Assembly: GCA_902615835.1 (NCBI GenBank)
Contig: CACMQL010000013.1
Coordinates: forward strand, 1-45,120
Source: an uncultured Verrucomicrobiota bacterium
GTDB lineage: Bacteria; Verrucomicrobiota; Verrucomicrobiia; Opitutales; Seribacteraceae
Direction of reading: 5' to 3'
DNA length: 45,120 bases
Every line of letters starts with the position of its first letter. Within the stretch, counting starts at the first letter, position 1. This document shows, piece by piece, positions 19,388-30,420 of the stretch. The notes under the pieces were generated by a model. It saw only the letters and a program-made list of their open reading frames with translations, had not been told where the DNA came from and did not search any database. Made by a program: the position numbers and the translations under genes.

Positions 19388-20521
19388 CTAATTTAGACGT
19401 GCGCCCAAGCCTCCTCCGTATCCGGCTAATTCGAGGTAGGCTTTGCCGATAACTTCGCCTTCCCCATCGAGGACCCGGCAGGCTCCTTCCCAGTAGGCAT
19501 TATCTGCCTGAAGTCCGTAAAATTCCTGATTTTCAATCAGAGGTTCAATGAGGTAAACCAGTCTTCCTCTCCTTGGATGTTCGACCTCAATTTGCACAGT
19601 GTTGGGATAAGTAAGACCCGTCTTCGGACTGGTCCATTCTTTTTTCTCCACCCAGGAAAAACGGTCGGCATAGACATGTTCGGTTTTCCCCTCATGGTCG
19701 ATCCAATATACCGCGGACCAGCGGTCACTTCCGCCATCATCCTGCCGTAACCGGTAAGCTTTCACCTCGGTTCCATCGAGAAGCTGCATGCAAGTCCAGT
19801 CCCAACCGGCCAGCCCCTCGCCTAATTGACTGGAGGAAATTTCATGATCCATCCAGGCTTCCCCCTGTACCTTGATTTCTTTTCCCTCATAAAAAAGTTT
19901 GCCGATTGCTTTGAGACGCGTGTAGGACCAGTACCAACTAACCGAGGCAGGGTCATCCCCTTTCCGGCTTAGGCCTCTCTCTCCAAAACGGATCAATGGC
20001 TTTATGGGAAGTAGCTTCAATTCCAAACGACCTCCATTCGGATAGCGGGTGATCAACCTGTGACCGGGCTGGTCTTTGAATTTTTCAGCGTAAATGCCAG
20101 CCACTCGGATGGACATGGATTGAGAGTCAGCCCGGGCCTGCCACCCCTCCCGCATCACTCTTTCGGTGTGTAAATATCGACCCTGATTAAGGTCACTCAG
20201 GGCAGAATGAGCAAGATAGAGTTGCCGGTTGCCAAATGATGATCCAGTCGTTTGGGTCGACTCTTTTGGATCTCCGGCCAAACGAAAAACAGTGGATTGA
20301 AAACCAAAACTTTCTGCACTATTTTCCTTCTTCAACTGCCCCACCCAGTACCACCATTCCAACCCGTAAGCCCGATGGGCTCCATGATCCTGCGGAAAGG
20401 AAGGCACATAATCAGGCGAGGGAACTAAATAACCCTTGGTGGAATAGTCCGGAGGCTGAATCCATTCTCCCCACAGAGGCAAGACAAGGATCAACCCAAA
20501 AAATGGCAGTACTCCTATCAT
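19388..20521 (-). CDS. CrtC/AttH-like lipocalin-domain protein, exported
   Basis: 377 residues from ATG 20521. This start is chosen because it gives a signal peptide (MIGVLPFFGLILVLPLWG) and forms an ATGA overlap with the permease stop; the longer open frame lies inside the permease gene. Landmarks of the CrtC/AttH lipocalin-like family: GLEWWYWVGQL near residue 55, SFGFQSTVFR, AWMDHEISSSQLGEGLAGWDW and VQIEVEHPRRGRLVYLIEPL. In AttEFGH-type loci this protein is the exported partner of an ABC transporter. Carotenoid hydratase activity is unlikely since no carotenoid genes are here. Confidence 0.83.
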   Translation of the reverse strand: MIGVLPFFGLILVLPLWGEWIQPPDYSTKGYLVPSPDYVPSFPQDHGAHRAYGLEWWYWVGQLKKENSAESFGFQSTVFRLAGDPKESTQTTGSSFGNRQLYLAHSALSDLNQGRYLHTERVMREGWQARADSQSMSIRVAGIYAEKFKDQPGHRLITRYPNGGRLELKLLPIKPLIRFGERGLSRKGDDPASVSWYWSYTRLKAIGKLFYEGKEIKVQGEAWMDHEISSSQLGEGLAGWDWTCMQLLDGTEVKAYRLRQDDGGSDRWSAVYWIDHEGKTEHVYADRFSWVEKKEWTSPKTGLTYPNTVQIEVEHPRRGRLVYLIEPLIENQEFYGLQADNAYWEGACRVLDGEGEVIGKAYLELAGYGGGLGARLN

Positions 20522-23109
20522 CTTGCTCTCATTTTCCAAAAAGTTGCTGAACAGACGCCCGAAGTGAAACCGATCAGGACCAGCAGGAGACCAAAAAGCA
20601 GAATATTTCCGTATGGAATTGTCCACAACAAGGTCCATCCGAAGGACTGCACATTAATCACAAATATTAATAACCATCCCATCGCCAGTCCCGCGATCAC
20701 TCCCGCCACCCAGGCCGCCAGTCCGATTCCCCCACCTTCCAACCCGGCGGAAAGGATAAAACGGGGGGTGGAAAAACCGAGATGTTTCAAAGTCTGCCAG
20801 GTCTGGTTGGATTCATCGAAAATCGACAACAATCCCAAAAGCAATCCGGCAAAGGCAACTACCAAACCAATAATACTCAATGCATGCGTTGCCTGAAAAG
20901 TCTGTTCGAATATTCCAATTGCCACATTCCTCAGTTCCTGTTCATCCCGGACATCCAAGCCCGGGTAAGCAAGCCTCATCCGTTCACGGGTCTCTTTCAC
21001 CTTGCTGGTATCCGCCAGGTAAAGACTGGCATTAACGGGCCGGTCGACACCCACCCAGCTCAACCATTTTTCCTGATCGACTGCCGCCATCCCAAACTCA
21101 TTCCCGTAGTCGCAAAATATACCAAACGGAGAGATTTTTTTAGAGCCTGCCGGGGTTTGCAGTTCCACGATTCCTCCCTTCAAGACATGAAATCTTCGGG
21201 CAAAGGTTTCGCTTACAAGGGCGGGTTCAGCCCCTTTCACTGCCTTGAGCTCACCCGGTTTCTTTAACCAAATTTGCCGGGCCTTCTCACTCCAGTGATC
21301 AAGATCCACCCCAGCCAGGACCGTAACCCCCTCAGCTGGCTTGGCGTAGCAGATCCTCATAATATCAGCATATTTGATATTGGGATCCTGGAGTAACTCC
21401 TCCATCACCGCTGGGTCAATCCCGTTTAAACTGCCTGCTCCCGTTACCCCGCTCTCGGAAACATAAAGATCGGCCTGAAATCGGACATCAAACCATTCCT
21501 CAATCGTATCCCGAAAACTACCAATCATTTGAAACATTCCCGTGACCATACTGACCGCCACCACCAGACCGGCAACCGCCAGACGATGCCGGCTGGACCC
21601 GTCGAATAGCCGGCTGCAGGCAAGCCGTGTCACCGCCCCCGTGCAAAAGGGACGTAGCCATCCTGCCAGCAACACCAGTAAATGACCTGACAAGAGGGCT
21701 GAGCCCAGCACCCAACATCCCGAGGCCACAAAACCACCGGCCGGCATCTTCGAACCACCGTTTATTTCATAGGGAGGAAAAAGCAAAGCCATTCCACCGA
21801 TAATTAAAAGACCAAGTCCTGCATGGGGTTTTCGCAACCAAGAGAAACCGGGGGACCAATCTCCCTTGGCCAGAATTTGTGCCGGTGGGGTCTGCGTGGC
21901 ATCCCTTGCCGGCAACCAGCCGGCCAAAAGACTAAAGATAATTCCCAACCCCAGTCCTACCGATAAATCCACGCCGGTCATGGTCAGGGCTTCCACGGAA
22001 GTGGCAAAATACAAGGCATTCACTGTATCTGCCAGCATACCGACCGCACCCCATGCCAGTAAATGCCCCACCCCGACACCCAAAAACGAACCGATCACGC
22101 CAAGAAAAAAAGCTTCCAATAAATATGTTACGAATAGGATACCCCCGTCTACACCCATTGATCGTAGTGTGGCAATTTCCCCCCGTCTTCGTACCACCGC
22201 GGCATCCAGAGCCTGCAGGATCAGATACGCACCCACCAAAATGGCAATCAGGGAAAGAATGGTCAGGTTGAGCCTGAAAGCCGCAGTCATTGCCGCCCGG
22301 TCCGCCGCCCGGTTCTCCGTCGGGGAGAGGGAAAGATAATCAGGTAAGTTCCGTTGAATTCTGTTTCCAATCAGAGAAAGGTATTTTTTGTCTTCCCTTT
22401 TCCTTGTTTGATTGATGACCACTTCCAACCGGTTCAGTTCACCGGGTCTGCTTAGCAAGTTCTGCACGGTGGGTATATCCGCAAGCAGGAGATCATCCGG
22501 CAGGTTATTTTGTTCATCTTCAAGGATCATCCTTATTTTCATTTTTCCGGTCCTTCCACTCGCCAAGAAAGGGATGTTCCCCCCTTCCTCCAGCCCAAGA
22601 TCGTCAGCTAATTTTCGAGTTATCCAAACTTCATTTTCCGTTCCAATCCAATGAAACCAATCCATTTCATCTTCCGAAAACTGAATGCTTTCCCTCGATA
22701 ATTTAGGAAGGTTGCTCAAAGACAACAGATCGAGTCCGATCAATCGTAATGGCTTATTAGTACCTGTCTCGGGATCAACTGCCGTGACTGATCCCTCAAT
22801 CACCGGCACAAAATGCCAGTCTGGATCGCCGGCAATTCCCTGCAAACGGGCCAGATCTTTCTCCCGTAATCGCTGATTTGGAGACTCAATTAAAAAATCA
22901 CTCTGCCCGGAGATCGCCTGATTGAAGAGACCAAAGTTTGCCGAAGCAGCCCGGCTGGCCTGTCGAATGCCATTGAAAGCTCCCACCCCCACCGCGACAA
23001 TCCCAATGAGCAATGCGTAATGCCCCGCCCTTATCCGCCAATGCCGAAAGGTGGTTTTGGTCAGGAGAATCCAGGCAATCTGTAATCGGGATGGCAAGGG
23101 TCTGAACAA
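20518..23109 (-). CDS. FtsX-family ABC transporter permease
   Basis: 863 residues. One membrane span near residue 30-50, a large periplasmic MacB-type domain, a first FtsX domain (ILVGAYLILQALDAAVVRRRGEIATLRSMG), several spans, a second periplasmic region, and a C-terminal FtsX domain (LLGLLSIFDESNQTWQTLKHLGFSTPRF). A two-FtsX permease of this size is typical of AttF/AttG or YbbP-like transporters that move lipids or lipoproteins out of the inner membrane. The start is TTG at 23109, two bases after the ATPase stop; no ATG is available nearby. Its stop overlaps the lipocalin start. Confidence 0.88.
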   Translation of the reverse strand: MFRPLPSRLQIAWILLTKTTFRHWRIRAGHYALLIGIVAVGVGAFNGIRQASRAASANFGLFNQAISGQSDFLIESPNQRLREKDLARLQGIAGDPDWHFVPVIEGSVTAVDPETGTNKPLRLIGLDLLSLSNLPKLSRESIQFSEDEMDWFHWIGTENEVWITRKLADDLGLEEGGNIPFLASGRTGKMKIRMILEDEQNNLPDDLLLADIPTVQNLLSRPGELNRLEVVINQTRKREDKKYLSLIGNRIQRNLPDYLSLSPTENRAADRAAMTAAFRLNLTILSLIAILVGAYLILQALDAAVVRRRGEIATLRSMGVDGGILFVTYLLEAFFLGVIGSFLGVGVGHLLAWGAVGMLADTVNALYFATSVEALTMTGVDLSVGLGLGIIFSLLAGWLPARDATQTPPAQILAKGDWSPGFSWLRKPHAGLGLLIIGGMALLFPPYEINGGSKMPAGGFVASGCWVLGSALLSGHLLVLLAGWLRPFCTGAVTRLACSRLFDGSSRHRLAVAGLVVAVSMVTGMFQMIGSFRDTIEEWFDVRFQADLYVSESGVTGAGSLNGIDPAVMEELLQDPNIKYADIMRICYAKPAEGVTVLAGVDLDHWSEKARQIWLKKPGELKAVKGAEPALVSETFARRFHVLKGGIVELQTPAGSKKISPFGIFCDYGNEFGMAAVDQEKWLSWVGVDRPVNASLYLADTSKVKETRERMRLAYPGLDVRDEQELRNVAIGIFEQTFQATHALSIIGLVVAFAGLLLGLLSIFDESNQTWQTLKHLGFSTPRFILSAGLEGGGIGLAAWVAGVIAGLAMGWLLIFVINVQSFGWTLLWTIPYGNILLFGLLLVLIGFTSGVCSATFWKMRAR

Positions 23110-23111
23110 AC

Positions 23112-23795
23112 TTAGGATACAAGCAAGCCGTCTTGCATGGTAATCACCCGGTCACAAATTCGGGTGGATAAGCGGTCGTGCGTCACCAATAGAATCGATA
23201 CCTTGAAATCATTGGAAAGATTCTTTAACAACTCCAACACTTGGGCACCGGTACCCGTGTCTAAACTACCGGTTGGCTCATCAGCCAAGACCAGTTTAGG
23301 CTGGTGAATCAAAGCCCGGGCGATTGCCACCCGCTGACGCTCTCCCCCGCTCAGGGTATCCGGGAAATGATCCAGCCGGTGACTCATCCCCACACGTTCC
23401 ATCAGGTCCTCGACCCGCGAAGTTCGCTCGGCCTTGCCCAGACCTGACAACTGGGCGGAAAACTCAACATTCTCAAAAGCGCTGAGGGTGGGAAGGAGAT
23501 GAAAAGACTGAAAAACATAACCAACCCGTTCCCTCCTCACTTTTTCAAGATCACGCGGGCGGAGTCCAGTGAGATCCCGACCACCGACCATAACCTGCCC
23601 ACGGTCCACTCCCTCAATCCCACAAATGCAATTCAAGAGCGTGGATTTTCCGCTTCCGCTGGGTCCCATCAGAGCCACCCGCTCACCCTCCTCGATATCT
23701 AGGTCTATTCCCCGCAGCACATCCACATCCCCAAATGATTTATGGACACCTGAAAGAAGGAGTGACTTGGGTTGAGAATATTCTTTCGTATTCAA
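23112..23795 (-). CDS. ABC transporter ATP-binding protein, LolD/MacB type
   Basis: 227 residues with all nucleotide-binding motifs: Walker A GPSGSGKST, Q-loop VFQSFHLLPTLSAFENV, signature LSGGERQRVAIARAL, Walker B KLVLADEPTGSLD and the H-loop LLVTHD. It is the first gene of a tightly packed operon ATPase-permease-lipocalin (gap 2 bp, then overlap), and so powers the FtsX permease. The spacing resembles AttEFGH systems; substrate unknown. Confidence 0.92.
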   Translation of the reverse strand: MNTKEYSQPKSLLLSGVHKSFGDVDVLRGIDLDIEEGERVALMGPSGSGKSTLLNCICGIEGVDRGQVMVGGRDLTGLRPRDLEKVRRERVGYVFQSFHLLPTLSAFENVEFSAQLSGLGKAERTSRVEDLMERVGMSHRLDHFPDTLSGGERQRVAIARALIHQPKLVLADEPTGSLDTGTGAQVLELLKNLSNDFKVSILLVTHDRLSTRICDRVITMQDGLLVS

Positions 23796-23961
23796 AGGTT
23801 TTCAGAATAAGGGCATGTCAAGAAACCCCAAGGTTTTCTTTGACCAGACAGACCAATGTGGCAGGCCAGGCATTTTGAGGATGTAAAATTAAATCTTCTC
23901 GATTTCACCACATATTCTGCTTGAAAGTATTAGGCTTCAATCTAGATTTTTTAAATTCACT

Positions 23962-26727
<2,766 letters not shown>

Positions 26728-26779
26728 GGTTTCACGAATCTTAAAAGTTGCTGCAAAGCGGATAATTTCTTCCGCAAAT

Positions 26780-27142
26780 TTATGGCTTACTTGCCGTCAA
26801 AACCTGCCAGCAGGCAAGACCGTTTCCCACCAGACCGAATTCATTGAATTCCCGGACCGCTTTTTTCTTTAAATTGATTTCTCTCACGTCCTGCCATGTC
26901 TCGTGAAATAGAATGTTTCCATTTTCCAACATGTGCACATCGTGATGACCTGCATGGCCTTTTTCTTTTCCCGCCGTCTTACAGGACCAGGTGAGATCTC
27001 CATCGGACTCGGTAATCGCCAAGATATTTTTCCGATTGGAAGCACTGTTCAGAACAAATCTTGCGCTTTGTACTGTAAGCAAACTTCCAGCTGAAAATAA
27101 GAGAAAAAAAAAAGGGTAAAGTTTTTCACAACTTCTAGAACT
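26780..27142 (-). pseudogene. Remnant of an exported PQQ/arylsulfotransferase-like propeller gene
   Basis: About 100 residues remain (TTG 27082 to 26780). The strand SDGDLTWSCKTAGKEKGHAGHHDVHMLENGNILFHE (two pieces of a propeller blade: W-S-C, then ENGNILF) resembles WD40/arylsulfotransferase-like exported proteins, which normally run to 300 residues or more. The frame continues upstream of 27082 into a signal-peptide-like run (FFFLLFSAG) with no start codon before the stop at 27145; a ten-base homopolymer lies there, so a slip may have separated the start. The C-terminal blades are missing. Most likely a dead 5' fragment. Confidence 0.5.
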
Positions 27143-27185
27143 TCAGGCTTATTTTAGTAGGGCGAGTTGTAAACAACTTTCATGC

Positions 27186-28301
27186 TCAGTTAAACTTGAC
27201 CAACGCGTGATTGTAGCCCACCTGACGGATATAGGACTCTTCCTCTTCCATCCTTGGAACCGCAGAAATTAATTCAATTGCTTTCACTTTTTCGGAAACT
27301 GCTTTCAATAAACTTCGGATGATCAAGCGTGCCTGCGGGGCACCCAGACAGTTATGAATTCCAAAGCCAAATCCGACATGCGGATTGGGTGTCCGATCAA
27401 GCACCAACTCGTCCGCCTGATCGAAAACGGATTCATCCCGGTTGGCCGATGGCCAGCAGAGCCCGACCCGGCTTCCGACCGGAATGTCCTGACCGGCTAC
27501 TTGGGCCCCGTGCGGACAGGTCCTGGCAATCGCGGTCAATGGGCTCACATAGCGTACGAATTCCTCACATGCCGTGTTTATATTTTTTTCACTCTCCCCT
27601 AAAATTTTCAAAGCCTCCCCATTTTCAGCAAAGTAAACGATGATACTGCTCACTACATTGATCACCGTATCCTTCCCTCCGGCAAAAGTGACATTTGCAA
27701 TTCCCTGTTTTTCCTCGAATGTGAGCTTCCTCCCACGAAATTCCACCCGGTTCAACATACTGAAAAAATCTCCGCCAGGATTCTTCTCTGCCTTGGTAAA
27801 TTGTTCAGCCGTGTATTCCTCCAATCCCCCCCCCTCGGTCAAGGCATGCAATCCCCACTCTTTCCAAATATCCGCTTCCGTCTCCGGCACATTCAATAAA
27901 CGGGTTAACGCCCGGCATTGAAGTGGCAGGGCAAATTCATGGACCGCCTCTACTTGATCTGCGGACAGTGCCATCCGTACCATTGATTGGATCATTTGCT
28001 CCATATCTTTGATATAAGCAGGGTCATTGGGCCGTTTAAAAAAGGGCTGCACTAAGGCGCGGTACTCAGTATGATCAGGAGGATCCATCTCGATGGGGAT
28101 CTGCCGTATCGTCCTCATCTTTTCCTCGGTGTGGGGAACCACCTTAAACGGATGATCACTGCTAAATGACTGCCATTCCTTGAGCGTTTTCCGAAGATCC
28201 TGTAGACGCAGGACCAAGGGGATCTCCTCCCCATTGAACTTGGTCATTTGGATGGGGCCCGTTTGGCGGGCCTCCTTAAATGGATCCTTCAGATCAGTCA
28301 T
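27186..28301 (-). CDS. Cytochrome P450
   Basis: 371 residues from ATG 28301, chosen because GGAAGA lies 8 bases upstream; the open frame extends 22 codons further. P450 hallmarks: I-helix FAGGKDTVINVV (oxygen-activating threonine), ExxR in CEEFVRYVSP, and heme-binding loop FGFGIHNCLGAPQAR with the Cys thiolate. IEMDPPDHTEYRALVQPFF is the C-helix WxxxR-like region of class I bacterial enzymes. Length is a little short of the usual 400. No ferredoxin or reductase gene is adjacent, so its redox partner is elsewhere. Substrate unknown. Confidence 0.9.
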   Translation of the reverse strand: MTDLKDPFKEARQTGPIQMTKFNGEEIPLVLRLQDLRKTLKEWQSFSSDHPFKVVPHTEEKMRTIRQIPIEMDPPDHTEYRALVQPFFKRPNDPAYIKDMEQMIQSMVRMALSADQVEAVHEFALPLQCRALTRLLNVPETEADIWKEWGLHALTEGGGLEEYTAEQFTKAEKNPGGDFFSMLNRVEFRGRKLTFEEKQGIANVTFAGGKDTVINVVSSIIVYFAENGEALKILGESEKNINTACEEFVRYVSPLTAIARTCPHGAQVAGQDIPVGSRVGLCWPSANRDESVFDQADELVLDRTPNPHVGFGFGIHNCLGAPQARLIIRSLLKAVSEKVKAIELISAVPRMEEEESYIRQVGYNHALVKFN

Positions 28302-28387
28302 GGCATGTTCTTCCAAGATGCTTTTCTTATTTTTTCTGAGCTCACCAAAGCATTGACGATGACCCAAAGCGATGCTTTTTTAACGCC

Positions 28388-28957
28388 ATGTACATCACAG
28401 AATCGAATCCATTTCCAAGAACAAAATTTATACCTGCCGGGAAATCTCTTTTACTTTTTATTCCCCTTGTCTGCCTCTTCTTATCCAATTTTGTTTCCGC
28501 ACAGGATGAGACCACTGCCAAACTGGATGCATTTGAAAAAAGACTGGCCAGCCTGGAACAGGAGAATACAAAACTTAGGGAACGGATCAGTAAATTGGAA
28601 AAAGCGGGTACCGAGGCCATCGCCGAACAAGTGACGGGTCTTGTCCCCAAGGACGAGACCGAGAAAAAAGCATTCTTTGATAAGTTTCGTATCGAATTTC
28701 AAAGTAGTCAGGATCAGGCCCGGGGTCCCTGGACCACCCCCGAGCCATGGACCAAGATTCGCAAGCGCATGTCAGAATATTCAGTCCGTGAAATCCTCGG
28801 TCGTCCCACCCGCATCCGCCCTTCGGTCAAACCATCCGTGGAAGTCGTCTATTTTTATAAAGGCGATTTAAATTCCGATGGTGAGGACGAGGAGGGCTTT
28901 GTCGAACTCAAGGACAAACGGGTCGTCTCTTTCAAGTCTCCTCATACAAGCGAATAA
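28388..28957 (+). CDS. Exported coiled-coil protein, hypothetical
   Basis: 189 residues. Signal peptide with the core LLLFIPLVCLFLSNFVSA, cleaved before QDETTAK. Next comes a coiled coil of about 35 residues (LDAFEKRLASLEQENTKLRERI), then a compact C-terminal domain (EYSVREILGRPTRIRPS... VYFYKGDL) whose pattern of a helix, Gly-Arg-Pro turn and strands recalls SmpA/BamE-like domains. It diverges from the P450 gene across 86 bp. Envelope role suggested, not shown. Confidence 0.6.
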   Translation: MYITESNPFPRTKFIPAGKSLLLFIPLVCLFLSNFVSAQDETTAKLDAFEKRLASLEQENTKLRERISKLEKAGTEAIAEQVTGLVPKDETEKKAFFDKFRIEFQSSQDQARGPWTTPEPWTKIRKRMSEYSVREILGRPTRIRPSVKPSVEVVYFYKGDLNSDGEDEEGFVELKDKRVVSFKSPHTSE

Positions 28958-28999
28958 TCCCGACGCTCTGTTTTTGAACTCGCACAAACTCAAAACCTT

Positions 29000-30256
29000 T
29001 CAGTCTACGAGGGCGTCATAGATTAGGCCTTTGAGAGCCCATTCGGTATTGAAACTGTAAGGCATCACCTGCTCGAGAGTCAGGACAATCAGATTGTCTT
29101 TGGGCGATATCCAATAGTGCGTGCTCGCAGCTCCGCCCCATCCATATTCTCCGATTCTTCCATTCGGATCCCACTTGCTCATTTTTACACGGACTGAAAA
29201 TCCGTGTCCAAAACCTACGCCTTCTCTCACCTGTTCACCAAAGGTCACCCATCCCCCACCCTTGGGTATTTGATTGGTGGTCATGAGCTTAACGCTCTTT
29301 TTTGATAAATATTTCTTCCCCTCAAATTTTCCTTTGTTTTCAATCATCAGGAGAAACCTCATATAATCCGTCGCAGTCGAGCACAGTCCGCCCCCGCCCG
29401 ATTTGAATACCGGATTCTCAAGATAACTGCTCGTCTTGGGATCATCGATCATGGTAAGTTTGCCCTTTCTGTAGTTATAATTTGCGGCAAACCTGTTCAC
29501 TTTGTCTGCCGGTACGTAGAACCCGGTATCCTTCATTTTCAGAGGCTTAAAAATTCGCTCCTTCAGAAACTTATCGAAAGGCATGCCCGATGCCACTTCC
29601 ACCACGCCCCCCAATACATCGGTGGAGCAACCATACACCCAATCCGATCCCGGCTGAAACTGCAGGGGCACCTCGCCCATACCATTCATCATGGGGACCA
29701 GTTTTTTATTACGGTCCAAAATCCCGGCGGAACGCAGGGCCTCGCGGATCGGCTTGCTCGACATCCACCCGTAAGTCAGTCCGGACGTATGCCTAAGTAA
29801 ATCCGCCACCGTTGCTTCCCTCTTGGTATCGATAAGCTTTCCATCCTTCCACACCTTCATCTTTTTCAAGGGCGGAAAAAACTTGGACAATGGATCATCC
29901 AGGTCCAGTTTCTCTTCCTCCCAGAGCATCAATGCCGCGACCGATGTGATTGCCTTGGTCATCGAATAGATCCGAAAGATGGTATCCTTTTCAACCGGTA
30001 ATTTCTCCTCCCGGTTTCGCAGACCATAGGTTTCGAAATGGGCCACCTTTCCCTTGCGGGCGATCACCACCGTTCCCCCGGTTAGACGGTTCTCCTCGAT
30101 CAAGGCCTCCATCTTGTCATCCACCACTTCCAGTTTCTTCGGGTCCAGTCCCACCGCTTCCGGCTTGGCCATGGGCAGCAAACCCTTGACCTGCCCATTT
30201 AGAAATGTGCCAAGGGTGCATATAAGAAAGAGCAGGGATAGAGATGAAATCTTCAT
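29000..30256 (-). CDS. Exported serine hydrolase, class C beta-lactamase / esterase-like
   Basis: 418 residues from ATG 30256, which starts a signal peptide (MKISSLSLLFLICTLG). The catalytic Ser-x-x-Lys is in FRIYSMTKAITSVAALM (about residue 97); the second motif is VYGCSTDVLGGVVE; HTSGLTYGWMS and GGGGLCSTATDYMRFL are conserved in the EstB/beta-lactamase group. Such proteins hydrolyse esters or peptides rather than confer resistance. Its start and 5' leader lie inside a 175-bp direct repeat (30224-30398) whose second copy lies at 31806-31980. Confidence 0.87.
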   Translation of the reverse strand: MKISSLSLLFLICTLGTFLNGQVKGLLPMAKPEAVGLDPKKLEVVDDKMEALIEENRLTGGTVVIARKGKVAHFETYGLRNREEKLPVEKDTIFRIYSMTKAITSVAALMLWEEEKLDLDDPLSKFFPPLKKMKVWKDGKLIDTKREATVADLLRHTSGLTYGWMSSKPIREALRSAGILDRNKKLVPMMNGMGEVPLQFQPGSDWVYGCSTDVLGGVVEVASGMPFDKFLKERIFKPLKMKDTGFYVPADKVNRFAANYNYRKGKLTMIDDPKTSSYLENPVFKSGGGGLCSTATDYMRFLLMIENKGKFEGKKYLSKKSVKLMTTNQIPKGGGWVTFGEQVREGVGFGHGFSVRVKMSKWDPNGRIGEYGWGGAASTHYWISPKDNLIVLTLEQVMPYSFNTEWALKGLIYDALVD

Positions 30257-30398
30257 GCTCTCTGCACTACGCTGACCTGCAACGGTTGGCAACTGCTTAC
30301 TTCGGCCTGAGGTCTTTCCGAGTTCGGCAGGAAATTAGAATTATTATGAAATGAAGTTTTAATTCAACCAGTCCCTTTTCTACAAGCCGTCGACTGAT
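30224..30398 (-). repeat. Direct repeat copy L (175 bp), downstream side of the GT2 gene
   Basis: Aligned without gaps to 31806-31980. In transcription order it holds a 34-codon gene tail ending in TAA (30398-30297), a 40-base spacer, then the ATGAAGATT start of the hydrolase gene (30256). Spacer identity is 31/40 by hand count. Together with copy R it brackets the GT2 gene. Confidence 0.75.
30297..30398 (-). pseudogene. C-terminal remnant of a paralog of the 31879-32505 protein
   Basis: Thirty-three codons plus stop in the same frame and of exactly the same length as the end of the 208-residue gene. Both begin ISRR and both end in a basic tail (RTRKDLRPK versus RPTREDSRQR). No upstream part of the gene exists: the frame meets unrelated sequence next to the GT2 stop. 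Confidence 0.6.
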
Positions 30399-30420
30399 TT
30401 ACGGGACCGAAAATCAAAAT

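Noticed and set aside
26756-26776. Weak GCGGA/TCCGC hairpin after acnB as a terminator
   Set aside because: Only five pairs, an 8-base loop and no T-tract; not supported.
29000-30256. Antibiotic resistance by a beta-lactamase
   Set aside because: Motifs fit the esterase/peptidase-like branch of the superfamily; nothing shows beta-lactam hydrolysis.
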